DNA of 64,000 nucleotides from Conoideocrella luteorostrata (taxonomy: Eukaryota > Ascomycota > Sordariomycetes > Hypocreales > Clavicipitaceae), in the NCBI GenBank assembly GCA_032433595.1, contig JASWJB010000067.1:97256-161255 (forward strand), in the 5' to 3' direction. Position 1 is the stretch's first letter. Each line of letters starts with the position of its first letter. The notes beneath the pieces are model-generated. The model had not been told where the DNA came from. It saw nothing but the letters and a program-made list of their open reading frames with translations, and ran no database searches. This document shows positions 33,410-44,516 of this stretch, piece by piece. The position numbers and the translations under genes were made by a program.

Positions 33410-33780
33410 ATTTGCTGCGATCTGTACGACAGTGAAGTTGGGTGGGAGTTGGAAATTCGGTACGGAGTACCCAGTAACTAAGGAGTACTCCGTAGGCAGT
33501 TTGATTAGGTTATCATTTGCCTTGCATACTTCGATGTGGGGCCATTTAGTGCAAACTATGTTTACTCCGTATTTATTCCGTCGCCCACAATGACCTGGTC
33601 AGCAACTTTTCTTCCTACATCTACTTTACAACACATCAGCGATCCGTTTTGGAGCCTTCAATTATAGATCCGACGATTGCCAAAATTACCTCCCGTCATT
33701 CTGTGCTCAGAATAGTCTGTGGATGCCACACTTTGGCCACACATCGAGAACGAGACTTTAGGCAGCAGTTCTAGTCCACC
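33410..33780. promoter_or_regulatory. divergent promoter, KIN17 / YJU2, with three motif copies
   Basis: 371 bp between the two starts. It contains TACGGAGTAC at 33461 and, in inverted orientation, GAGTACTCCGTA ending at 33494, so the two form a spaced inverted repeat. A third copy lies at 33563. This is the densest motif placement in any recognisable promoter of the window. Confidence 0.65.
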
Positions 33781-34707
33781 ATGTCTGAACGTAAAGTTCT
33801 TCAGGTATGTTCAACACGTCTTTTCGAAACAAAACTGTTGCTAATAATTTTTTACCACTAGAAATACTACCCGGCGGATTTTGATCCTCGAGACATTGCT
33901 CGACGCCGTGGTCCTAAATCAGAGGGACCGCGCATCCAGACAGTACGACTCATGGCACCTTTCAGCATGAAGTGCATGACATGCGGCGAGTTCATATACA
34001 AGGGTCGCAAGTTCAACTCTAGGAAAGAAACGAACATGGAACAGAAATACTTGAACATTCAAATCTTCCAATTTCATATCAAATGTACAAGATGCAGTGC
34101 CGAAATTATATTTCGGACGGACCCAAAAAATAATGACTACGCTATGGTCAAAGGAGCCGTGCGAAACATGGAACCGTGGAGAAACCGAGTGGCAGAGGAA
34201 GAGTCAGTCGACGAGCGACTAAACCGCCTGGAACGAGAAGAAGCGGAAGCAGCGGGAGAGGAAGAAAAGAACGCCATGGCGGATCTGGAGGCCAAAAACG
34301 CCGATGCCAAGCGCGAAATGGCGGCAGCGGATATGCTTGATGAAATACGACAACGAAATGCCAGGATTCACAGATCGGAGAAGGATGGCACAGATTACGC
34401 TGATATGGTTATGAGGGCGGAGGATGAAGAACGTGCAAGACAAGAACGCGAAGACGACGAGGTAGCAAAGAGGGCCTTTGCCTGGGCGAGATCCAAGTTG
34501 GGGCTAGAAATCGAGACAGGACGATCAGATGTTTCCAGTAACAGTGGACTGACCGAATCTTCGGTGGAATCTGATGCGGCCATGTCTGACGCTTCGTCCA
34601 TGCCACCGCCGCCGCTTCCGCCGACAACCTCTTTCAAAAGAGTCGTCAAAAAGAAGAAGGATTTTTCGTCATTTTTAGGCGTAAAGAAGAAGCAACCACT
34701 CGTGTGA
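33781..34707 (+). CDS. YJU2: pre-mRNA splicing factor YJU2 / CWC16 family
   Basis: Two exons, 33781-33804 (only 8 codons, MSERKVLQ) and 33862-34707, giving 289 aa. Yju2 (CCDC94 in animals) joins the spliceosome with the Prp19 complex and promotes the first transesterification step. The start MSERKVLQKYYPADFDP is the family signature. The zinc-binding core has MKCMTCGEFIYKGRKFNSRKE and, later, FHIKCTRCSAEIIFRTDPKN (four Cys in two CxxC pairs). YAMVKGAVRNMEPWR follows, then a long acidic/basic coiled coil (about 120-220) and a Pro-rich, basic tail ending KKKQPLV. A second fungal paralogue (saf4 type) would start differently, so I favour YJU2. Confidence 0.94.
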
Positions 34708-34895
34708 GATAAGTTCACACCAGAATACGCTGTTTTTTTCCGCGATCGATAGAATTTTTAGCAATTATTTTACGACACAACCAATTCTTCTGCTGAGCAA
34801 TCACACTTTAATAATTCACGCACGATTACAGAATGATAAACTATTTCAAGTGATGTAATGTGTTGTAATTGTATGATCACTCCATGCGCCATGTT

Positions 34896-35157
34896 TCATG
34901 AGCATAACATGATGTAATCGCTAATCGAATTCCAAACCAAAAAGTTTCCCTTGTTGCTATATTCGCTGAACAGATTGATCACCCAATCTGTACCCCCAAA
35001 AGTCCCTAACGCCGCCGTGTGCATAAACCCGTTTGTTACCGTTATTGAAAGCGGCTCATCAAGAGCAACCGTCCTGTACGTCTTCCAGCCATACATCCAA
35101 ATTTGTGAATTGTAAACCGTACTTAAGAGCTTGTCGCCAAATTCGCGACTCGCTTCA
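34896..35157 (-). other. unrecognised coding-like terminal exon
   Basis: One minus frame is open and coding-like for about 86 codons and ends at TGA (34898-34896). It contains KHEASREFGDKLLSTVYNSQ, then IWMYGWKTYRTVALDEPL, HTAALGTFGGTDWVINLFSE and YSNKGNFLVWNSISDYIML. Upstream the frame is closed by TAA, but a possible acceptor (ATAAG) precedes the first codons, so this could be a last exon. I know no family. No partner exon is clear, because the next gene on this strand ends 60 bp upstream. It may be a gene fragment left by rearrangement. Confidence 0.4.
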
Positions 35158-35222
35158 TGTTTGTGCCCGAATACTTATGTCATCAAGACACATTCTTCTT
35201 CACTAAGCAATCCAGATAATGG

Positions 35223-35429
35223 CTAAAAGTCGCGCGACATGGTGCCATTCGTCAAAGCACTGCTCGTGGATGAAGTGCTACTCGTGCTTGAGCGGGCGGG
35301 CAAAGAGCCGTTCGCCTCCATCTGTCGCTTGGTGTGGTCATGCATGAAGCGAGAGTAGGTGGTCAGGCTTCGAGGGGGAGGGGGCGAGACGGGCATGGCC
35401 ATGGGATAGGAATCTTGAGCGGCAGGCAT
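35223..35429 (-). CDS. small Ser/Pro-rich conserved hypothetical protein (68 aa)
   Basis: Single exon, 68 aa, starting MPAAQDSYPMAMPVS. The core SPPPPRSLTTYSRFMHDHTKR looks conserved and the C-terminus is a Ser/Thr-rich low-complexity tail. The ATG is preceded by an excellent fungal leader (ACAAACAAACATGCC). The whole 5' region is A/C/T-rich, as in expressed genes. I recognise the general pattern of small ascomycete proteins with a Tyr-x-Arg-x-Met-His motif, but no function is known. In-frame TTG codons upstream are not needed. Confidence 0.6.
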   Translation of the reverse strand: MPAAQDSYPMAMPVSPPPPRSLTTYSRFMHDHTKRQMEANGSLPARSSTSSTSSTSSALTNGTMSRDF

Positions 35430-38400
35430 GTTTGTTTGTGTTCGCAAAGCAGTTGGATAATGACGAGCGTGGGATATTTTTCAGATCGTTGAGAAAATGT
35501 AGAGGTAGTATTGTGATTTGTCAGATCCGTGTAAGTGAAGAACGGAAACGAGCACGATTTAAGCAGTTGAGAAATAGGTCGCGGGCTGGCTTGCGAGTGA
35601 TGAGTAGCAATCAGGGTCTAAAGTCAAGCTGGTGTGGGTGGATTTTCAGGGTCTTTATAAATCAGAAGACGAACAGTTCAATGTTCTGGACTTGGCTGTC
35701 GGCCCATCTTCATGACTAGGCTGCAGTGGGGTAGGCAGAAGAGGGGCGGAGCTGGGGGCAAAAGGGGTCCTTGGGGCGGCGTCATACCCTTGTCAGCAAC
35801 CTGCAGCCGGATGTGGTGTGGTGTGTGCGAAGGAAAGAGCCACTGAAAATCGAACTTGCACAGCGATGACACCGACTCGCCAAGTGACACACACCAAAGA
35901 GAAAACAATCCAGTCCAACCCACAGACAATCTACACCCACTTTCCGCCCGAAACCTGCCTGCCTGGCTTGCTAGGACAGAAGGGTACAGCACGGCCGTAG
36001 CATGGTATAGCAACCATGATGATATCCGCACTCTCCAGTTGTCTGATTTCTTCTCTCAAAAATTCAAGCGCTGCTTTTACGTGCAGTCTGTACGAGCATG
36101 ATTAACACACAATGACGGTGAGTCCCCTCCTTTCCAACACAAACACTACAAAGCAGGTACCAACATTATGGCATAGTGGGATTGACATTGATGCTCTAGC
36201 TTTGTCCGCTATGCACATCCTCACCTTATCTGAGCGCCATTGTACAAGTATGTGGTTGCATTACACTTGACGGTGGATACTTGAGACCTATTGATCGACA
36301 GTGACGATCTTCTTGTTAGGCCTGGGGCATCTATGGCGTAACTGATCCCAGGATTATGATGGATGCTGGTCGACTTGGGAGGGATATGCCACTTTTGACC
36401 CACCAAGAAAGCGTCGGGTGCAGGGTCCTTTGCCACTCACGAACTGGTTAGGTTTGGAGTCAAGGCTTTCTTTGCTCAGTGGTGGGCAAACAGTAAGCAC
36501 CCGCCAGCTGAGCAGAGACAGAAGATGAAGTCATGCTGTGTCATACCATCCACAAGTTGCTTTGCCTTCTCTGATTACGGAGTACATATGAACCGTTCTC
36601 TCTTTACACGTCAGGCTACACATCTGACCTAAGCGGCTGAAGACGCATCTGGTCGGGAACAAATATTAGGTGCGCATTGTGCGTCTGGCATGTCGGAATG
36701 TTGTACTCCGTATTGAACCGTCAGTGTCTCTCTGAAGGCTGCTGTCTTCGCGGTGCGGGTGCCTCGTCGCGCAGACATGACGGCTCGCTCGGGGGCTAAA
36801 GTAGTTCGAAGCCGCCCGCAGCGCTGCTGCAGTGACCTGCAGGTCTGGAAGTTTGCCGCGGGAGGTGAGGCTTTGCCCTCGTCAGTATTCGAGGTGCAAA
36901 GACCGTTCGTTTACAATGAGATCATTGGTCGAGTGGGTTAGAAGACCCAATCACTTGCGGATGCTTATCACTGACAACAGGGCACGACCAACTTTGCCAA
37001 TAAATTGCTGACATGACGCCAGTAGGGGTCGGTCCAGCAGTCACAAAGCAGTGATTGGAAATTTACGGGGCAACCACGCCAAAGCCGGGAAGGAATAACT
37101 AGCGAACAATTTTGTAAGAAGCTCGCCATGGCATTTTGCGGCAATTTCCATTATGAGGGCGCTTGATTACGATCTAACTAATTTCCCATATTTAGGCCTT
37201 ATCAACGGGCCTCTATTTTGAATCGCGATCTTGATAGCTTACTGCACTTGGCGGTCCATTGGGAGACCAAACCCCGAACCAAAGAGCACAGAGCCAGTTT
37301 ACATCGAGTGGTCAGCGACCTTCCATAAAGAAATGGTTGCAAATAGCAAAAGTGGTGTTAACCATTCAGTCAATCAACCAACTAAAAACCATATGTCAAA
37401 CATTGTCAACTCTATAGTAACCCATCAACCCAAGCGAGGCCACGAGTAAGATGACGGCACAGAGTGCAAAAATTGGGACGTTCTGTGGATTGCATGTTTG
37501 TCAAAACGGTGAGTGAGGTCAGTGGAGATTAGGGGCTCTAAAGTGGCGTCCATTGAGAACCCACAATGATGATTGTGGAGGCAACTGAGGCTAGCGTCGG
37601 CCGCAAATGGCTGAGCGAACCGCCACCCCTGACTTGATGTGATGTCACAAGCGACTCAAACGGTGGTGTACGGAACGGAGTAAGCGTGTCGTACCACAAC
37701 GAGCAGCAGACAGATCCAAGACGTCGACACCGTCATTGTGGTGGTGGTTACGGAATACCGTCTTTGCATTTGTCGAGCAATATTGAACGTGGCAAGCCTG
37801 GCTCTCATCATCGACACGTAGAACACAGGGGAACTAAACCCTCAAACGTCAAAGTTTTAAAATGTAGTCTCGTTACGCAGCCTCACGCTTGGCGGCTCCA
37901 AGAGTGCTCAACCAGCAGGCTCGAAAGCCATGAAGAACAGCCAGTGGGATGAGCCATGTACGGATGACCTTCGCAGTACAAGACGAGCTCACAATGCGTG
38001 GCAAAGCTCCCACCGTTAACGAGACGGTTCTCTTTCGAAACTCTGCAAGTCCAGTAATTTAGCTTGGACGGTGTCTCGACGGCGTGGAAAGATAGACCGA
38101 GCAGACGACAGATCACCGTCCTGACGTCTTTAATAGAAAGCAACGAACCAGACACCAGTGATCCCCAGGAGTAGCGAGAGGTTCTCAAATCGACGCTAGC
38201 AGGTACTCCGTAGTGGTGTGAACCTGCCCAGCTGCAGTTCACCCCGAGCAGAACAAAGCCAGCCAACAAACAGCCAGTTAACTACGGAGTACCACCAAGC
38301 AGTATCTGAGACTATGGGGACTGGAGAAATTGTTCTGCAAACACCCAGAGGGGGAAGACACGAAGGGTCCGGGTGTTGACAGCGTGATATCACGTCTGTA

Positions 38401-41400
38401 TTGCAGACCCCTCCCGAAACTGCTGTACACTTGCATTAGTTCCGTTTCTGGCAAACTGCCACGAGATGCACCATGACCACCACCACAATTGACCTTTGCT
38501 CTGGAGCAGGAACAGTGCGAAACAGCGCTAAATGCTCCAACTCATGTAATAATCGACTGCGATATGTACAAATCAATCTCCTTGCGATACCTTTGTTGAT
38601 TTTTTTCGTTGTCCAACTCTGCAGAACCTTTTCCCGTCTGCCCATTGTCTGTCTTCCTGGTGTGATCTGGATTGAGACCGCACCGCTAGAGAGCTTTCTG
38701 TGGGTAACATTGACATCATTCGCCTGTCTGCTCCGTCATGCTACATTGGCTACACACAAACACTTGGAGATATGTTCGATGCTCATCAGAATGAACAACG
38801 AGGCTTTGGTAATGGTTGCATCCTTGGCATTTGCAATGACCACATGCACAGGGGTACTGCATATGTTGTAAAAGCAAAAAGCGCTATCGAACGGTTGTGA
38901 CGCATCGACCACCATCACCTTGGTTTCCTATCAGTTGTTTTCGGCGTCAGCGGAAGTGTTTCGTAATTGAGGGATAACCTTGTCCTCCGAACTAAAGATC
39001 TTTGTTACTCTCTTTTTTAAACCTGGATAAGGATGGTACTTCATCGATATCGTCACTTATCCTTGGCGCTTTGAAATGATGAATTGAGCGTTCATTGTAC
39101 CCTTTTTACATGATGACGATGGTATTTGCAAGGGCCCTTGCAAATGACGTAGCGAAGCTGCTATTACAATTTTTGACTGTGTTGCGTTTATAAGTTGCTG
39201 TCAATTAATCCACCAATTTCAAGTACTGTCTAGGCAGGAGTACATTGAGATGTATTGTTTTGTCTGCGATAGGTATCTCTATTACTTACATCTAGAAATG
39301 TTGGAGATACGTCTGCAGTCATCTCTCGCATGGCTATTACCAGTTGTGTTATGTTGATGCTTTTGAACCACTGCATTTCCTCCTCATCAAGAATTGCATA
39401 TATTATTCGTCTACATAACAAGCTCCTCTGCTTAGCTCTCTTCAACAAGTGTATTTGCCTTGAATATTGCTTTCGTCTCGCTCTGTGTTCTCCCGTCGTT
39501 CCACCTAATATTGTAGTTCGTATTGTCACCACTCTAACGGACCATCTTGTGTGATTGTCCCTTGTCGACATTTGGTTGTCAAGCGCAGGCATAGGTCTCG
39601 GGGGTTTGTATTGTCCTGGGTGCACAGGCAGGTAGTTGCATCCATTCTAGCCTGTGGTGTAGCTTTTGGCTGAAGTTGCTGCTGATGGCCTTGTACCTGA
39701 TAGGGTTCCAGCACCAAGGTACTCATAAATGATTGTTGTAGGACGCAGGCTTAAGTAATGCCATCGACGAGGGAGTTGCGCTGAGGCTATGATGTAGAAA
39801 TGAGATTATTTTGCCTTTTGCGAGCCTCAGATTTAGGACATTTCCTCTGCCACAGTATAGTATGTCATGGTTGGCGTGATGATGGTCTTCTTCGGAGCCT
39901 GATCATGACAGATCAAGAATCCGCAAACAAAAGCCAGGAATATTCCCATGGCAGTCTTCGATATCTTGCCATAAAAGTGCGGCATCGGTGTGACCGCTTA
40001 TAGCTCGGGTATAATTCCGTCCGCAATCCTTATAAGGGTTCGCCTATCCTGGCCCAGTGCATTTCGCTTTCTTGCGGCCCACGACGTAATAATTAATGAA
40101 GATTTGGAGGTATCACGATAATTTTTGGTATTCTTCTTGAGCATTTATCCGTGGAAGATATTTTCTTGTTCGCGTCACGACCCCGCTATATTTGTCGAGC
40201 TCTTTGGATGTAATGGTCGATCCGCAAATTACGATTTCGCACCTTGCGTTGTGCATAGACAATGTAATCGGCATTTAAGCGGCTCGAGTTTTCAGAGCAT
40301 ACCTAGAACCGGCTCAGGGCATTTGTCACGGTGGTGGCCGAAGTGCTGGCAAGCAAAGCAAAAGTATTCAACCTGCTTAAGGTAAATGTATCTATATACT
40401 ACGGAGATATATTCAGGATAGTCGCTAGAGACGTTGCGGTGTTTCGCGAGAGTAATGTTTCGTTTGGTGATTGTAGCCTGCCTGGGCTCAGTATCCGTGT
40501 GGCGAGGATGATCTTTCGGAAGCATATGATACTGCATCAATGTCTAAGCCTAGCTGGCTAATTGAGCTTACAAAAACTCGATTGATAATTGGTAAATGAA
40601 GCTTTCCGAATAGGTGACGAAACTCTGATGGACTTAATAGGCTGTAAGTCTATTTTCTCCCAGGTTTTAGTAATCTGGAGACCATGGCTTGGAAACGACA
40701 TGAAGCCGCTGCCTTTAGCGGGATAACGGGTTGAAAACCGGTGAGACTCCAACGAGGATTTTGTGCCGATATGTCTCAGAATTTAGAGATCAAGGTCTCC
40801 CTAATCGCAATTTAAAAGGTTCGGGTAGTGTTCGGGTAGTCGTTCGGGGGAGGCGTGTAGGCAACAAAGTCTCCCTAATGTTGGTAGATTCCTGATTTTC
40901 CATTGATGGTTGGTAATACAGTATATAACTTGCCTGCCGTTTGGGGGGACACATGCGTGTCTATCCCTAGACAGTGACCACTCATTGGGTCTGCTCTGTG
41001 GGTGGTCTCCCTTGATGAGAATTGCCCAGAAAAGACATCCCAGCCATGATGGCGAGGCAGCTCTGCGAATGGAATGAGACCACAGCATCAACTACCATTT
41101 GGTTGAGGATCTTCCCGAAACCCGTTGTAGATGTGCAATTATCATGGCCATGACTTTCCTAGAATTCCTAGGGTCTGCTGTGTTGTTGGTTGATGGACCA
41201 TGGGAGGAAGATGAGGGTGAGAGGTTTGTCTGGCCCAGACGGGCCAGGGCAATGCTTTTTGCTTGTACTGCTTGATTTTTTTTGTGCATATCGGAGTAGG
41301 AAGAGCCATAGATGGATGGAGCTTGGCTGGATTGTTTTGCTCTAGGAGTAGACTGTCCGGCGGCGCCGCGTGGTATCTCAGTCTAAGAATATCTTGCCTT

Positions 41401-41410
41401 AATCCGTCGC
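35430..41410. other. 6-kb gene-poor region
   Basis: No supported gene. It includes the promoter side of the small 35.2-kb gene, motif copies at 36576, 36704, 38204 and 38283, and the zinc-knuckle relic at 40292-40540. Open frames are short and mutually overlapping. Several stretches (39.0-41.0 kb) read as broken fragments without starts, as expected of old transposon DNA. Confidence 0.55.
40292..40540 (-). mobile_element. retrotransposon gag/ORF1-type zinc-knuckle relic
   Basis: The minus frame contains CFACQHFGHHRDKC at 40360-40319. This is an exact CX2CX4HX4C zinc knuckle, the nucleic-acid-binding motif of retroelement Gag and LINE ORF1 proteins. The frame stops soon after it (PEPVLGML then TGA), and no reverse transcriptase, endonuclease or LTR is visible nearby. 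A basic frame at 39230-39625 on the same strand may belong to the same element but has no diagnostic motif. I infer a decayed retroelement fragment. A cellular CCHC protein relic is the alternative. Confidence 0.5.
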
Positions 41411-42740
41411 CTATGCATTATTAGGGCCAACTTTCCAAGGAAGGGAGGGGAATGAATATGGGGGGGAAGGGGGCAACATGCGGTATGTCTTGCGGGTTAA
41501 CGGATGTTTGCAGAGACGGTCCTCCTCAGCTAAGATGGACTGTTTTTCCCTGAGCTCAATAGCGGCAGCTTCCGATTCAACAAGCAGCCCGTCGTAAATA
41601 GACAATTCCTCGTCGTAAATTTCGGCGTACTGTTCGTGCATGGAATATGTCCAGTGGTGCATATCTAGCCAAGGTGGGCGAATGAGATAAAGGTAGAGGA
41701 GCAAGTAACAGCTTTGGATTCATTTATTCAACACTGTTTTACTTAACGCGGAAGATCTTTCTTGGTTTTGTATGATGGTGGTCTGTCAGAGTCGCATATT
41801 TCGCAGTATCGCAGAGTAGATATGAGATACCGACGAGAAAATAGGTGATCACATGTTTGTAACAGCCAAAGTCATGTTGAACACAGTATCGCCGAAATTG
41901 GAGGCCACGTTGTAAAATAGTAGACACGGATCGTATGTCCATGTTGAGAGGAGCTGTGCTGGTGGGATAGCTTCTGACTCGTGCTGTACTGCAGCTCGTT
42001 GGTGACGACTATGGGGTCGATTGGGTGAAGATTTATGTCGTTGCCATGGTGGCGAGTTCTCAACTGTACGACAGGCCTTTTAATGTTAATACATTATTTC
42101 GCTCAGTCAATGCCGTATCTCTCGATTGGGAGACGATAGCATGGTGCGGTAGCTTGGTGATGCCATACATGTAGCCGGCCAAGACAGGGCGGCCTGCGGT
42201 AAATTGAGAGAGAAGTATGAGTGTTGACAAGTCTCCCTTGGCTGTTGGTAACGTCCGCGCCCTTCTTGCAGTGGAGCGCTTTGGAAGACTTCTTTGCAAG
42301 GAGGGTTGTTGATCAAGGGCAGCAAAAGGCTGAACCGATCAAGGCACGTATCCGCCAAGACCACACAGAAGGCTAAGACGTCCAGAATGACATGCAATCG
42401 ATGTAAGTCTGACTGATAAATGCCAGATTTGAGAAGTACCCAGTTTTTAGATATTGATCGACAAGAAAATATCTAAGCATGGGGTTCAGGTGCTTGGATA
42501 TGAGTGGCAGCAGCGACTCCCATGTGTGAAGAGTGTTCATCGTGTGCCACTCGTCACCGCCAATGATGGTGGACCGTGTTTTGGGTCTTTTGATTGTGTT
42601 ATTGGCGAAATTGTTGGCTTTGGAGCATTGTTGGTGTGCTCTGCATGAGGCCGAGGTGGTTTTGTTGTTGTTGTCGGGAGAAGAAATCGGTGGAAAGGAG
42701 GGAGGGAGAGGTGGTTCTTATAGTTTTTCGAGGTGGCATT
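41411..42740 (-). pseudogene. possible broken multi-exon gene, family unknown
   Basis: Several minus-strand fragments look coding but lie in different frames. At about 42615-42440 a frame reads STIIGGDEWHTMNTLHTWES then LLPLISKHLNPMLRYFL. At 42405-42290 it reads SDLHRLHVILDVLAFCVVLA then DTCLDRFSLLLPLINNPP. At 41660-41490 it reads YDEELSIYDGLLVESEAAAI then ELREKQSILAEEDRLC. A 50-bp intron (GTCGAT..CAG) could join the first two in phase. I could not build an uninterrupted model over the whole span or name a family. It may be a decayed gene or chance. Confidence 0.25.
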
Positions 42741-44516
42741 CGGGCGTGAATTTGTGAAATCTTGGGAGAGTTGAGCGTCACTATTCTTGCGGGTTTGAAT
42801 TCGGAGTTTGGCAAACACGTCGCGTGAATCGTCAACAATAGGAAGTAGGAGTCACCGTTCCCTGACGATAGCGCTGCCTGATCCATCATCTGGGACCAGA
42901 TGAATTCACTAACCCTATGTGCACGCTCAAGAAGTAGCACATAATTATTCTGTGAGATCATTAAATACGAATATGCCGTGTACTGTGCATTCACTTCTTC
43001 TCAACCGTGGCCCATCCTTCAGCGGCACCTTCACTCACTCTTGGATACGCACGCCAGCTGACTGACAAGAGAGGACAATGAATAGAGAACCGACGCGGCT
43101 ACCACGCAGAGCCATATACTTCTGAATAGGTTTCCACGAAGGTAGTCAGTAACAAACATGAGATGGATGACATGTCCGCTCTCAGGCTCCATTCACCTTG
43201 ATGAAGTGACAAGTTGTGGAAAGTGCTCGGCTGCGAAACCACGGGTCGCGTGATCGCCATTTACAGACCCCAAGTTATTTTATTTGGCTGTGACTGAACC
43301 ACATCGCAGATGCTGTGATTAGAAGCAGTCTAGGGTTCTCTCTCGAGTTTATCATGGCATGGATGATAGTGGCTCGAGGTTGGCGACGGGCCACTTCAGT
43401 ATCAAGACCCCTGACGGGCGGCATGGAAGCCCTGAAAGAGCCGGCCTCACAAGCACAGATATCTGAAGCCACTGAAATACTCCTAAGACCATAACACACG
43501 CCCCGTTTCACTCCTTTGCAGCTGTATTGCTAATCTAGTTTACTTCGTGGTAAGGACGCAGCCCGCCCATGTACTCTGTCATTGCGTGCTTGTCTGGGCA
43601 ACGGTGAGCCATTGCAAATTCGCCAAATGGCCCCTGCCCATTGTTTCAAGTCCCAAAGCACCTCCGAAGCCATGCGACATCCAGTTAGTTACAGCCCTAC
43701 GGCGTGTAATGCTGAATCAACAATGGAGTGTGCTAGTTTATTCCCGCTGCAATGGGGAGGCCGTCAAGTCCAAGTCCTCGGGAAGCCAGCGCTAGCCGAC
43801 GTGATTGGCTCCATGCACGTTAAAGTGGACCGCGCCAGCACCGATTCCTTCGGCCGCGCGGTTCGGATACGTAAGAATTGCCCAACAGGGACTTTCGGGA
43901 CCAGGATTGACGCATTCCCGGAAACCAACGTTGTCTGCATTGTAGTTTCGATATAATAAATTCTGAAAGTATTTGCTTCTCTTTACTGTATCTTTTATGT
44001 ATCGCAGTCAACTATTACAAATCCGGCACCGTCTTGCTGGCAGCCACACGCGTGCGGACGAGCAATAGCGGTACTATGGCTTGCAAATGACATTCGTTTG
44101 AAACCACCATTTGACCCATCCAACTAGCTTATGAATTAGAAATGATTTTACCGCCTTTTCTCGTTTAGCTCGAATCTAAGTTGCTCGTGCAGGACCGGTA
44201 ATCCATCCGTCGCGCGCGGCACGGTGAAAATACAAGATGGACTATTTGACACACTAGCAGAGAAGAACTATCAATCCCACCCAAGTGACATTGCGAGTTG
44301 GGAGTAAGAATGTCTTCCGCCTGTCAAGTATGCACTTAAAGGCGGTATATATGACCTGGGGGGCCCTCTCTTTCTCTATCTCTCTTTTCTTTTCAGGGTC
44401 CAGATGTGCAGTCCTACAGCATCTTCGCCATACAGGTCTCTTATACAAACTTCGCTGTACGCTCTCGAGCTTCGCTTCAAAATCAATACGCCATCATTCG
44501 ATCTTGAAACTTTATC
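42741..44516. other. 1.8-kb region without a supported gene
   Basis: Short overlapping frames only. The last 250 bp are the promoter and leader of the FAD oxidoreductase gene, with a TATATATGACC box near 44345 and a pyrimidine-rich stretch (CTCTCTTTCTCTATCTCTC, 44366-44384) about 130 bp before its ATG. Confidence 0.5.

Noticed and set aside
42599..42994. 131-codon minus-strand frame with Gln-rich end
   Set aside because: No conserved features. The part overlapping the doubtful gene at 42.6 kb is in another frame.
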